Source of the DNA: Artemisia argyi
Lineage: Eukaryota > Streptophyta > Magnoliopsida > Asterales > Asteraceae
DNA: 64,000 nt
NCBI GenBank assembly: GCA_030686995.1
Contig: CM060707.1
Coordinates: 84,306,472-84,370,471 of the forward strand
Direction of reading: 5' to 3'
The translations under genes and the position numbers were made by a program. Below the pieces are notes generated by a model. That model searched no databases. It worked only from the letters and a program-made list of their open reading frames with translations, and was not told the origin of the DNA. Positions 9,967 through 21,295 of this stretch are shown here, one piece after another. Within the stretch, counting starts at the first letter, position 1; every line of letters starts with the position of its first letter.

Positions 9967-12036
9967 CCAAAAACCCAACTTGGGAAAATTTTATCGAGCC
10001 CGGGGCATTGCCCACGCGTCAACGCATGGGTGACGTGCCAGAGGCTCTATAAGAATTTTCCCAAAGCTTGGGTTTTGGTCTTTTAAATACCTAACCTTGC
10101 TAAACCCCCAATTGTACTTCACACTAAACCTTAACATTAATCAATCTAAGGTTTACCAACTCAAATAGCCAATTTGGAAAATGTTTTGTGAGGTGTTTAT
10201 TAGAAAACCAATTATCAAAGATAGAAAGAAAGAATAGATAATTGGGTAGGGATAGAATGTGTATTCCTCACATGGCATAGAAAAGAGAGAAAGAATATGC
10301 CATGGGATATTCCTTTGAAGAGAAGAGTGTGAGAGGTTAGGTTAAGAAGTAACCATGGTTAGGTTTAGAAATAAGTGTAAAGAGAATAAACCATGGTTAG
10401 GTTAGGGGGTGAACCATGGTTAGGTTAAAGGGTGTATCCAAGGGAATGTTCCATCCTTGGTGTGGTTAAGAGTTAACCATGGTTGGGTGAGAATGGGTGA
10501 GTTGGGAACTAACCATAGTTTGGTTAGAAGTGAACCATGGTTGGGTTTAGAGAAGCATATTCCAAAGAATATTCCATTTCTTGGGGAGGAAGGAAAAATG
10601 GATGGTTGAGATGTGTTGTAAGAGGATGAATGGTTGAGATGAAGAGTGTATAGGGTATGAGTTGGATTGTGTAAGAATGAAGAGATGTGTGTAAGAGAAT
10701 ATGTAAGAGTTGGATGTGATGGTGAGCCTAGTGTGTGTAGAGAATGGGATGGTTGGGAGTAGTGTGTGTAATTTGAAAATAAATTTGTTAGAGTTGTGAG
10801 GGAATGAGTTGGATTGGATATGATGTGTGTAACAATGAGTTGTATGTGTAAGGAATGTGTAAGGTTGATATGATGGGGAGCCTTGTATGTGTGAAGAGAG
10901 GTATGTGAGTTAAGTGTATGTATTTTGAAAATAAAGTTGTTGAGGAAGTGATTTGTGTAAGGTTGTAAGGAATATGTAAGAAGTGTAAGGGTGTAACAAG
11001 ATGGGGAGCCTTGTGTATGTATATGGAAGGATTGTGAGTAGTGTGTGTGTATTTTGAATTTAAAGTTGTATGTAGAAAAGAGTGTATGTATGTATAGGGA
11101 AGAGTATGTATTGGTGTATGAGAAAGGTATATGGGAGTTGTATAAAGTGAGGGGAATCTTTTGTGGGAGAGTGTGTAAGTCAAAAAGTATGAGTGTGTAA
11201 GAGGTGTAAGAGAATATGTAAGAGGTTGTTGGGAAAGGATTTTTGGGAAGGATTGTGGGAGATTTGGTGGTTTTGTCTTTTGTAAAAATAAGATTAAGAA
11301 GAGATTAAGAAATAATCTAATTGTCATTAAGAAGAGAAAGTTTAGACAATTAAGATTATGAGTTGAGAAAATCATAGGTTACTTATAATTCCAAGTAACA
11401 CAACGTCGAGAATCCATAGTTTCATAACTCGTGACTTTCCACGACTCGACGTACTTAACTAACACCTTGGTACAAACAAGCCAAGTGCTTTGCCATGATG
11501 TAAAGCATATTCTAAGCGGGAAGGATGTGTTTACGCAAAGTGTTATTTGACTTAGTTTGACCAATAAGGGAGTAAACCAGTTACGTGATTAAAGAAGACG
11601 TAAGCACGGGATATGAGCATATGGATGCTTTCACGTGATGTTACGTGAAATATATAAGCTTCCTAAGTTTAGAAAATCCTTGGCTAGAGGCAAGAGTTAG
11701 AAAACATGAGTTGGTGTTTTCCCGTAAATGGGTGTTTCAAAAGTTGGATCTCTCTAATCCAAAAACTCGTTTCGAGTGTTCTCAATTAAGCACATAGCAT
11801 ATTCATACCTGTATTGAAAGATCCACATTTTTCGAGTAAGGGGAAAACCGACTTTCAAAATTCATCCCGATCCATATAGAAACCTGGCGCGTCAGCCACG
11901 CGTCAACGCGTGGTTGACGCGTCAGGAACAGATATGGAATTGGGGAATTTTGGCTACTGCTTGTTATTTTATGTGTTTCAAAGTTTTATTTGTCATCATT
12001 AAAATATTAGGAGATCTTGACAATGTTGCCTCAACA

Positions 12037-12041
12037 GAAAT
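12037..12041. repeat. Target site duplication GAAAT (right)
   Basis: Matches 2658-2662. Confidence 0.75.
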
Positions 12042-13139
12042 TATTAGTGTGTGACCCATCCTTACGGCTTACCATTTATTTGCGATGTATAGATTTGGCT
12101 TTGGATTAATAAGCGAGACGAAGGAATTATTGGACTTATCGGGTTGAAGAATTCGATAGGGATCCAATAATTGGTCCGGATACCTTATTAAGCTTTTAGC
12201 TTAATCGTTTAGACCATTGACCTTTAGTGTGTGTGAGATTGACTTGATGATTGATTGGTAGTCGGATTACTATGGGATTTTGCAACACCTGATTTGGAAT
12301 ATAGACTTGGAATGTTACTGGACTTTGGACATTTTAAATTATTGGAATACGAGACGACTATAGTACATTAGACTCGTAACGAATTTAATGTATTCGAGAT
12401 ATAACGGACAAACAATATGAAAATAATGTCTAAACGAGCAATAATATTTAGAAATCCTCGTAAAATATTACTTGGTAAATTGATTTTCGAATAAAGTATT
12501 TTGACTTGGAAACATTCGATAAACGAACGGGTCATGGAAAATTTTCATTTTAAACTATAAAAAAAGTATGTCTTATGTAAATAAATAGGATAATGGGAAG
12601 TTACCGAAGATTACCAATCTATTCATCTTATTTGATATGTGGTTATTTGTTATCTTTTTGGCTTTCCTTCGTCATCTCTTCTTGACTCAAGTTTTCGCCA
12701 GTATTCCTCACGGCGATTCCGTCATTTATTTTTCTTTTGGCGTGTGTACTCTTCAGTCCGCGTCTTCCTTCTGTTACACAAATAATGATACCAAAGTCTT
12801 TTTAAGAAGCTAAAACGAGGTTATTTTGGAAATAGAAATGGTTAACTTTTGGAAACTCTTGCACCTTTGATTATTTTTATGAGATATATTTTGAGACGAG
12901 TCTTTATATTATTAGGCCGTGCCGAGTCTGTTGTGCCATGATATCCTAGTTTCCGTTTTGCTATACTACCCTTAAGTTATTGTATTTGTGCGTTGCTTGA
13001 CTGAGGTGAGTTTCATAGGCCCACTTTTACTCATATACTATTTTATTGAAATCTTGGGGTGAGAAAACATGCAAAACTGTTTTGAATAGACCAAATGTTG
13101 TTTTGTGATATAATTGCTACTTAAACTGGCTAGTCTATT
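12042..13139. other. Continuation of the older repetitive unit, no gene found
   Basis: This joins to sequence left of 2658 across the copia insertion. No convincing coding frame is visible. Confidence 0.4.
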
Positions 13140-13258
13140 ACTTGGCGCTCCTGTGCGTATTGATTATTATTTGGTGCTCCTGTGCACATTGATTACTACT
13201 TGGTGCTCCTATGCACGTTATTTATTATTTGGTGCTCCTTGTGCACGGTTATTGGGTT
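13140..13258. repeat. Tandem repeat, four units of about 29 bp
   Basis: TTGGYGCTCC recurs at 13142, 13171, 13200 and 13229. Each unit is followed by a TGTGCAC-like motif and an AT-rich spacer. The units have diverged by a few bases. Confidence 0.8.
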
Positions 13259-13679
13259 GATTTTTAGACTTAGTCAGTGTAGCAAATAATTGTGTTTTGG
13301 TCTAAATGTTGATGCCTTATGATTAGACCTATGAACTTATCAGTGTTAGCTGACCTTTTTAGCATGTTTTCTTAGGTAATTGTTGATGAGTTTGTTGGAT
13401 AACTTTTGTTTTGAGGCTTGGCAAGTGGCATGGTTGAAGGATCAATTTAAACTCTGATATCTTATTTGGGACCTATCTTTATGTTTCCATTTGGGCTTAC
13501 TTCCGCACTTTTAAATAAATGCTTTAAATGCAGGATTTGAAATGCTTTCTTTAAAACCGATGATGTATTTCTGTTTTCTTATGATTGTGTTGTGTACCAA
13601 TCCCATAGCACCCCAATGCTTGTTTTGTCTTTCGCTGAACCAAATTTTGAGGAGGTTACAAATAGTGGGTATATATAGG

Positions 13680-13760
13680 GAAATTTTGAATTTGAAATTG
13701 AATTTGACTTTTGAATTTGAATTTGAATTTTGAAATTGAATTTGAAAGTGAATTTGAAAT
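13680..13760. repeat. Degenerate GAATTT repeat
   Basis: Short tandem variants of GAATTTGAA. They create spurious ORFs on both strands. Confidence 0.75.
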
Positions 13761-14103
13761 TAATGAAAATGTATTGAATATATATAGGGAAAAAGGATAG
13801 GGTTTGTTTTGAAAATATAAAAATAGGGTTAAAAAAATAAAATAAAATAAAATAAACAAAAAAAAACGAAGGTCACCCTTATTGTGGAAACCAATCGCCT
13901 ATAGGTCGCCGGAGAGAGAAAGCTGACGTCGCTGATAAAATGAGGGTCAATCGCCCTTCCTACTGTGTCCAGCTTTAAGTTTACGATTGTCATGATGGTA
14001 GTGACAACAATATTGAAGTCATGTCATGAATCAAACGTCGCTTTACTAACTTCAAACAAAGTTAATAAACTCGTCTTTTTTACTCGGTATTTAAATAAAG
14101 AGT

Positions 14104-15045
14104 AAATTACACCATTAGTTCTTGTGGTTTAACCAGATTTTATGTTTAGTCTCCGTTTATAGAGAAATTACTACAATTATGGCAGTCCTTTTTAACGTTT
14201 GAAGTTTTGCACGCTGCTAGTCTAAAAACTAGCGCTCGTTAAATAATCTCGCTAACTTTTACATGTGCACGAGGATATTTCCGACATTTCTCTTCGGTCA
14301 TTTTATTCTTATATATATTTTTTTGATAATGTGGAGGGAGGAAGAAAATTTTGATACACCTTTTCTCTTTACTTATTCCCACATTTACACAAACTAAGGG
14401 CTTGTTTGTTTAAATTTTGTATTAAGTCATGTTTACATAATAGATAACTTAATGCAGTCTCTGTTTTATAACTTTAGACTAGACACAGTAAGGAGAGACA
14501 ATCTCTCTCATTTTCACTGCCACGTCAGCTTTCTCTCTCCAGCGACCTTCAGGCGATTGGGAGCCCCAGTAAGGTGACCTACACTATAAAAAACATACCC
14601 TACAAAAATACCTTTTATATTTAATTAAACACACACACAAAGAAACAAAAAAGGTCAGCGATTGTCAATCGCTTAGACGACCAAGTTCCAAAAAATCGTG
14701 CTGCGATCGAGTTGCCACAATAAGAGGATTGATGGGGAATCGATCGAGTGTGTCGATCTCCATCCCTTATTGCAACTAGCCTCATCATTTTTTATTAAGT
14801 TATTAACGAACGATTTTCATATGACTTTTTGAATTCAGTTTTTTTTCATATTAAGTCAATTAAATCAAATTCAGATGTCACCCGACTGGAGATAACGAGC
14901 CTATATAATAGTCGTTAAAAAATTGGACTAGTTGCGTGCAATAATTCAAACGTTGAGAAATGATGTAGTAATAATTTTTCGATAACAGGGACTAACATGA
15001 AATCTAGTTAAACCATATTGACTAACGGTGTAATCTATCTATTTT
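14104..15045. mobile_element. Terminal-inverted-repeat DNA transposon, non-coding
   Basis: The left end (AATTACACCATTAGTTCTTG, from 14107) and the reverse complement of the right end (GATTACACCGTTAGTCAATA, to about 15038) match imperfectly over about 85 nt, and weaker matching (AACGTTTGAA..TTGCACGC) extends to about 150 nt. The interior has no open frame. It contains a segment (about 14490-14770) related to 37570-37870. Long imperfect arms fit a Mutator-like non-autonomous element; the target duplication was not resolved. Confidence 0.6.
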
Positions 15046-17034
15046 ATCTAAAAAAACTAAGGTTTTGTACAAGCCCTTCTAAGCACGGTGCATTAAAAAT
15101 TGATTTAATGTTGTGATGTGGATTGCCTTATTTAGCGAGAATGTACAATCACTCCATTGCACAATTTTGTTACAATAGTCAAATGCTTCAGTAGGGAATG
15201 TTTTTATTGTGGTCTAACCTATTAAAAAGAATGACTAAAGACGCTCCTCCTTATTTTTGTAAAGTAGTAAAAGCCATCAAATGACTTCTTCTCCACTCTC
15301 ACCTCAATTCTTCCTTCATATGATTGTTCATTTGAACCATTCAAAAAAATTGCCAGTTTTATTTCTTGCATTAATTCACCCATTAATATCACTGCAATAA
15401 CATTTTCAATTCAATTCACGATTCAAAAATCAAAAATAAGTTTATCAAATCAACTATTGTTTTCACCTCTTCTCGATTCAATCACACGGATTATGTTAAT
15501 GGGTTTTTTTTGCTTAATTATTGATTTGTATAATGAAGTTTAAATCTTTTTTTTTTATTATATGTTAATTTTATTTCAGGAAGTGATTGAACTCCCATAC
15601 ACCAATATAATGTGTGAATTGTAGTGAAGGAAGGTGATTGGGAATGATGTGTCGAAAGGGATACATATGCATTGAGGTAATTAGGAGATTGGGTATAATA
15701 CTATTCTAAATGTTTTGTGTCGATTTTGTAGTTTATGTTCCAGAAAGTGAATGATATACTCTGTCATTGTGTGAATTGCCTGATGATTCTATAATCTTTA
15801 TTATTTGAATATAGTGCAAGGGTGTTTGGTGAAACTGGATGAGGACGGCACCAAAGCTTCTGAGGTGAGTTTCGACTTAAATAACCAAGTTTTTAGGGCT
15901 TTACTTTGATTATGGATTATGTTAATGAGTTTAGTATGTTTTTTGTTTATAAAATTTAGTTTTAGATTTTTTTCTGTTGTTTTATTTTGGAATAAATTTG
16001 TTAAATGTGATATGATTTTGTTTATTGTTAGGCTTTTGGAGGATTTGGGTATGGATTAATTGTTGGTTGCGCCCCGTTGGTGTATTTGCACGCTCAAGAT
16101 TATTGCTCAGGTACTAAATAATCATAGAATATTTTTTTCTTTGCAAATTGTTTGGTACTTATATATTTGATTAGTTATGATGATGAGGTGACCTTTAGGA
16201 AAGGGTTACTGATCATACAATGTGGATGACACACAGCTCTTGACATGCTCAATTATGTACATGATTTTTTAAAAAGTCTTTCATATAATTCTTCTGAACA
16301 AACTCTGAATGTCAATTATTTATTAAAGATTGTAGCTTATATAAAATTTTGTGACTTTCAGATCTTGGAACTCCAGCTGCCAGGCAAGAAAGTATATTTG
16401 TTCCGATTCAATTAAATATATTTAATTTGATATGTATGATTTGATTGTTTTAATGTATTTTTGTATCTGATATTATTTATAATTTTATATTTTCAGGTTC
16501 CAAATTTGTTTCAAGAGACAGTGAGATTCATTTCCACTTTGTGGTATTTGATGTACAGTTCCGAATGATTTGATTGTTCTTTGTTTGAGTATTCTGCATT
16601 CCCGTTAATTTGAGTTTTCATTTTTGGTGTTGACTATGCTGATTTAATTCTCATTTTTGGTTTGAAAGGCAATGCTACAAGTGCATATGAATTTATGTTT
16701 CTCATCTTGATGGTGACATTCCTACAAGGTATGTGCAAAGTTTTCAATATTTTAAGCTTAATTAGTTTTGTTATAATCGGGAAAAGTCTTGCACTTTGAA
16801 CTTTGCGATCAAACTGAGTAATTTTAATTATATTGTTTGACAGTCACACTGATTCTATTTTTGCGGTAAAAAACGGGATTCATGTGCAAGCATAGAAATA
16901 TGAATTTGGAAAAGCAAGTGAAATGACTCCACATGGTATTTTTGTAACTAGAATATCAAATTTTTAACGTAATCGACAATGACTTTTATGTACTGAATAC
17001 TTATTATCTATAAATACTTATTATCTACAAATAG
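15046..17034. other. Decayed gene-like region, unidentified exons
   Basis: Two short stretches look like old exons: about 15820-15864, ending at a GTGAGT donor, and about 16032-16109, after a TTAG acceptor and ending at a GTACTA donor. Spliced, they read as one open frame (KLDEDGTKASE, then AFGGFGYGLIVGCAPLVYLH). I do not recognise the protein. The rest is AT-rich without supported features. Confidence 0.3.
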
Positions 17035-17460
17035 ATTTCTGTTTACAAGCATCTATCTGGTGTTTGGAGGATTTGTTGCTGATGTTGTTGCTGCCATTGA
17101 TTAGGTTTGCTTACATTCATTCAATACTACTAAAACATGCCAACATTTTTGCACAAATGTTGTAATGTATGTTTTGTTATAACAGGTGGTTTATGGAGTT
17201 AACATTTTGAATCTTTCGGTGGGGCCTAAAGGTCCACCCACCACCCACCTCTTCAAACCATTTTAATGTTACACTTCTGTCGGCTAACAAAGTTGGAGTA
17301 TTTGTTGCACAAGCGGCCGTAAATGAAGGCCCGATGCCCAAAACCATTGTGTGAATTTGTTGCACAAGCGGCCGTCAATGGAATATTTGTTGCACAAGCG
17401 ACCGTAAATGGAGTATTTGTTACAACAGGTGGTTTATGGAGTTAACATTTTGAAACTTTC
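17035..17460 (+). pseudogene. Subtilisin-like protease (SBT2-type) pseudogene fragment
   Basis: An exon at 17035-17104 after an AAATAG acceptor contains the reading FGGFVADVVAAID and ends in TAG before a GT donor. A second exon from 17186, after AACAG, reads VVYGVNILNLSVGPKGPPTT. Both are typical of the region after the catalytic His in plant SBT2 subtilases (serine endopeptidases, family S8). The first exon needs a one-base shift and has a stop where Gln is usual. The second has a stop after HLFKPF and then out-of-frame copies of the FVAQAA segment. The catalytic Asp, His and Ser regions are not present here. This is a non-functional fragment. Confidence 0.6.
17297..17455. repeat. Micro-duplications inside the subtilase pseudogene
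   Basis: TTTGTTGCACAAGCGRCCGT occurs three times (about 17301, 17355, 17385), and GGTGGTTTATGGAGTTAACA occurs at 17185 and again near 17428. Segments of the old exon have been copied locally. Confidence 0.75.
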
Positions 17461-18740
17461 CTATGCCACATATCTGATAATCTAATATGAGTGGAGGAAG
17501 GTACATATGTTTCTATCTTTGGTTTGCTTATTATCTTTTTCACATTTCGTCATGAATATATTACATGTGGCAAGGTTAACCAATTTACGTATGTGTGAGT
17601 CAAGTTTGGTTACCTTAAATATCTACTAAGCCAGATTTGTAAAATAAAGAACTGGGTGAGGAAGTAATGGGTCCGGTTGAAAGTTTTGCCTTTACTAAGA
17701 ACTAGGTGAGGAATTAATTAAGTAATTGGTCAATCCGCACAAAAAAACGCAATAGTAAGCATGCCCAAATACCCCTTAACTAAAGTTTTTTGCTTTTAGG
17801 GAAAAAGTGTCTAATTACATGTGATGCGAAACAGATGGAAGTAGTTGAGGCTGTGAAAGGCGCTCATGATGTAAATAGGCACGCATGACGTTGACATTTT
17901 TTTTCGAAGGGAAGAGGATGCTGAAGGCAAGATTTTTTTTATTTGTTAATTGAACTGTAAACAGTGAACAATGAGATGCTACTTAAATGTCAATCCGTGC
18001 TATTGTTAGATATAATTCACATGTTAACTTTTGAAATTTAAATTGTACTGTTCAGGAGAAATATGAAAAGGAGCTAAAAGACGCAAGAGCACTGGAACCC
18101 ATGCATGCTGAATGAGAGATAATTTTGGGCAAGGCTGTTCATCTACTTTTACTAAGTTTGATACTACTTTCTAAATGTGCTAGCTAAGCCTCTAAGGTTT
18201 TGGTGATCTATTATTCACTATTAAAAACATCAGGTAATGTCCTTATCCATGAACTGTTTAGGAAGGTAATATGTATGAGCTGTATCTGCTAAAATTTGAG
18301 TGGTCATGTCTACTTCTACTAAATCATTTGTTGTGACGTTGTTACTATTGAACCATAATCGACATTAACATCTCAGGTTTTCCTAAATCTTTTTTATTGA
18401 GGCAAGGCATATCAAAAATAGCTGTTGAAGCAATTATTGCATGCCATCTTCGCATAAGAATGATTGGCTTTCATATATTTTTGGTTCTATTGCTTTGAAC
18501 TTAGAATACTATTTATAACTTTTGCTTGCATAATTTGTTGTACCATCTTCTTCAAGTGTTTGCATGAGCATCTGTGAATTAGCTAATGATAGTACCCTTT
18601 TGTCCAAATGAATATAGCGTAAGTTTATTAGTAGTTTAAATTATGGACTAAGGTAGTAGCAGGACTGTGATTTATTATTGTTTCCCATCATATAACTTTT
18701 CAAGATACTGTGATTAGTTTAAATTATGGACTAAGGTAGT
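17461..18740. other. No supported gene; possible exon debris
   Basis: About 18058-18118 reads EKYEKELKDARALEPMHAE before a stop, after a TTCAG acceptor-like site. It is too short to name. A 30-bp direct repeat (TTTAAATTATGGACTAAGGT...) occurs near 18635 and 18717. Confidence 0.3.
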
Positions 18741-18744
18741 AGCA

Positions 18745-18835
18745 GGTCAGTTTTAACAACATCCTTTTTTGCGTTATCATGGCAATGCCAATGCGGCTGT
18801 AATATATTTTATTCAAGCACTATTGTTCGATTTAG
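18745..18835 (+). repeat. Diverged direct repeat, copy 1
   Basis: This block (CATCCTTTTTTGCGTTATCA...) is similar to 21826-21915, about 3 kb away and in the same orientation, with scattered substitutions. Confidence 0.65.
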
Positions 18836-18989
18836 TTAAGTTGTGTCGTGATAGAGTAACCCTACTCATCACTACAAGTTTACAAGAAAGTTGGTTAATC
18901 ACTTCCATTTGCAATTTGGTTCCATTTGTTTATGTTTTTACTCTTTTACCTCCAACGGGTAACGAAATAGCATAAAAGGATACAAGTGG

Positions 18990-20985
18990 TATCATTAAGG
19001 GGGAGTACAAAAACAAAAATGTTCCGAATTCATGCAAAATGAAATCTGTCTATCTCTCCAAAAAGTTTTTTATTAATCAGTTGATATCAAAAATATCACG
19101 ATATGCTATTTTTGAGGGGGAGAAGACATGATTAAAATGTGATCAAAGATGTTTAAAGATTGTGACTGAATCTCAAAATAGCTCGACTCAGTAAGTACCA
19201 ATGAATTGACGAAGCTTAAAATGTCAGTAATCGAAAAGACTTGTCCTGGACGGGTAATAACTTCAAGCTAGTCCAACTAGTGATGTAAGCGTGTCTCGAA
19301 TAGGATTTGTCTTAGTAGAAATGTGCCGTCTCGAGAAACTTTCTGTGGACTTGACCTGGCCGGGTAATAACTTCAAGCTAGTTTAACTAGTGATGTAAGC
19401 GTATCTTGAATCGGTCTTGTTCACGGAAAGTGGATCAATTCAAAATGCTTGCTCCTCCCGCATGTGCAAATTTATTAAATACTTATGAGAACATGTGAGA
19501 GGGGGAGCCATTCAAAAGTGTACACAAAACTCTTAAAGTGTTAACCAAAATATTTGATTATCACAAACACTTTGAGAGATTTTCAATCAAAGGTTTCTTG
19601 GCTACTGTCGGAGTTACAAGGTGATTAAGATAAGAATAACCGTCCTATGATCCGCCAGAGCCGGAGGGATCTACCCAAGGACATCTCCCATAGTTAGAAC
19701 TAGAAGTCCTTAGGTATGATACGAAAAAAGGAGAAAAGAATGAATGGGAAAGAAGGAGTTGAAGAATTAAAAAGAAAAGTAAAGAAAAGGGTGAAAAGAA
19801 ATAGCCCTCCATATGTTCAACCTTAGGGCAGACACCGGGTTCAATACGTATGCTACTGGTTGTTGCAAAAGACAACACCGGTATTGAAGATAAAGTCGTC
19901 ATGGACCCAGTGACGCAATGCACTAAACCTTCTTAACCACTCAAGTTCTCTTAAAAGGACTTGTTTCATTCTCACGGGGAACCAGTGTAATCTATCGACC
20001 TGTCTCTTAGAGATGGTTGATATTGAAGCAGGAGACCTCTCCCTAATCTCCGCATAGGAAACCAAATGTGCACTTATCGAGTCTAGAGCCCCGAGATTCA
20101 TCAAAAGATCTCATAGGAACACATGATATTTCTACACTGGTTGTTCATCATTAAGGACGCCAGATGTAAACTTTAGAGTCCTACGCAGATCTTAGCAATC
20201 TGCAAGAACATTTATGAGAGGATTCACTTTTGTGATTCTCAATGATTGAATGGAAATTCCTTCCAGGGTCAACATCAAGCAGCCCTGACAGCAGGTCACT
20301 TCGGTAATTCCTTAAGGATTACGCTTAGTGTTCGCGGTGGTTTCAAACGGTCTACAGTCGTGGAGTGATCCCCAGCGACTCACCCAGTCATTGAGCTACT
20401 TAGTAGGTCTTGTAAGCTCTCTCGAGAGTATCTGACATGGGAACGGCCTTGGTAAGGGTTAGAAGGAGTCTTCACACAATGCTGTTGACGATCTCTAATT
20501 CTTATCTGTAAGTACCGGATGTTTTATTGCTAACTGTTTTCATGCAGCTACACATCACCTCCATGGCAAAAGATTCCGCATGCTCATACATACATCTGGA
20601 AGTTAAAGAAAGCTCCCTCAAAGATCTATACAAACACAAAGTTCAAAGAAAGATTCTACGCCAAAAAGAAGAATCTACAAAGTATAAAGACTTAAGATCA
20701 AAGTGAAAGAAAGGGAACTACGTGCATATGAATATCAAAGTCCAAAGATGTATGAGCATGTTGGAATGGCGAACAACCACCACAGACGCAGAAGTGACGA
20801 AAGGTAGATTGCTCCACATCACAAAAGAACAAAGAATGATGAAAAGTCAATCATCAAAGATCACAAAACATGAAGGAACAAATACTAATGACTATTCTAC
20901 AATGACACACAAAGTTCAAGACAAAGAACACGGAAGACCTAATCACGTGGAGCATCATTCGAATGACCACCCCTTAGAGGGAGAT
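18990..20985 (+). mobile_element. Degenerate copia-like internal region
   Basis: GGGGGAG-rich phrases typical of copia 3' regions occur at about 19008, 19116 and 19501. A polypurine tract (AGAGGGAGAT, 20976-20985) abuts an LTR start. I cannot assign any pol domain, so this may be a non-coding derivative. A roughly 60-bp unit (GGGTAATAACTTCAAGCTAG...) is repeated at about 19252 and 19363. Confidence 0.4.
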
Positions 20986-21295
20986 TGTTAGTATTGAAAA
21001 TTATATTAAAAAGTGATGGTCATTCTCACTTATTGTAATGTGTCGTAGTTTGTGTTATAAGAATAGTCAATGGGCCTTGGTCTTGGTAAGCTAATATGTT
21101 ATTAGTTATGTTTCATTAGCCTTTATAATTCATGTAAACCAAGTCCAAGCCCAAGCCCATAGAAAGCCTATGTATGGAACTATAAAAGGCACCTTACCTC
21201 TCATTTATAAGGTGTGCTTGTGTGTATTGTGTGTGTTTTATGAATAAAAGTTCTCTTCATCTTTATCTCTATTTATACAAAGCTAACGCCACACA
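20986..21295 (+). repeat. Copia-type LTR (probable 3' LTR)
   Basis: Begins TGTTAGTATTG right after the polypurine tract. It has a TATA box (TATAAAA at 21181) and AATAAA-type signals near 21243, and ends at about CTAACG/CACACA, so the right edge is uncertain. No matching 5' LTR was found. Confidence 0.6.

Larger units (their letters stand above)
2663..12036 (-). mobile_element. Ty1/copia LTR retrotransposon, rearranged and pol-less
   Basis: On the minus strand the element reads 5' LTR (12036-9196), primer site, gag remnants (about 9086-7274), then an inserted gypsy fragment, then scrambled LTR sequence to 2663. LTR ends are TGTTG...CTACA and a 5-bp GAAAT duplication flanks the whole unit. Protease, integrase and reverse transcriptase are absent, so the element cannot move on its own. 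The gag type and large LTRs suggest a SIRE/Maximus-like lineage; that assignment is inference. Confidence 0.8.
9196..12036 (-). repeat. Copia 5' LTR (2841 bp)
   Basis: On the plus strand it runs TGTAGAACC...CTCAACA and is followed by the GAAAT duplication. It carries a TATA box (9966-9953 on the minus strand), a GT-rich stretch (10600-11230), and CG-rich palindromic motifs near 10010-10040 and 11885-11930. It is the intact reference for the scrambled copies at 2663-5139. Confidence 0.8.

Noticed and set aside
10788..11375. 195-aa minus-strand ORF rich in Thr, His, Tyr and Leu
   Set aside because: It is the reverse reading of the GT/AG-rich part of the copia LTR; a matching shorter ORF appears at 4243-4533 in the other LTR copy.
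13140..13258. CRISPR-like array
   Set aside because: Only four diverged tandem units without unique spacers, in a plant nuclear genome.
20722..20991. 89-aa ORF before the copia LTR
   Set aside because: Overlaps the polypurine tract and LTR start, no domain, composition of non-coding copia 3' DNA.
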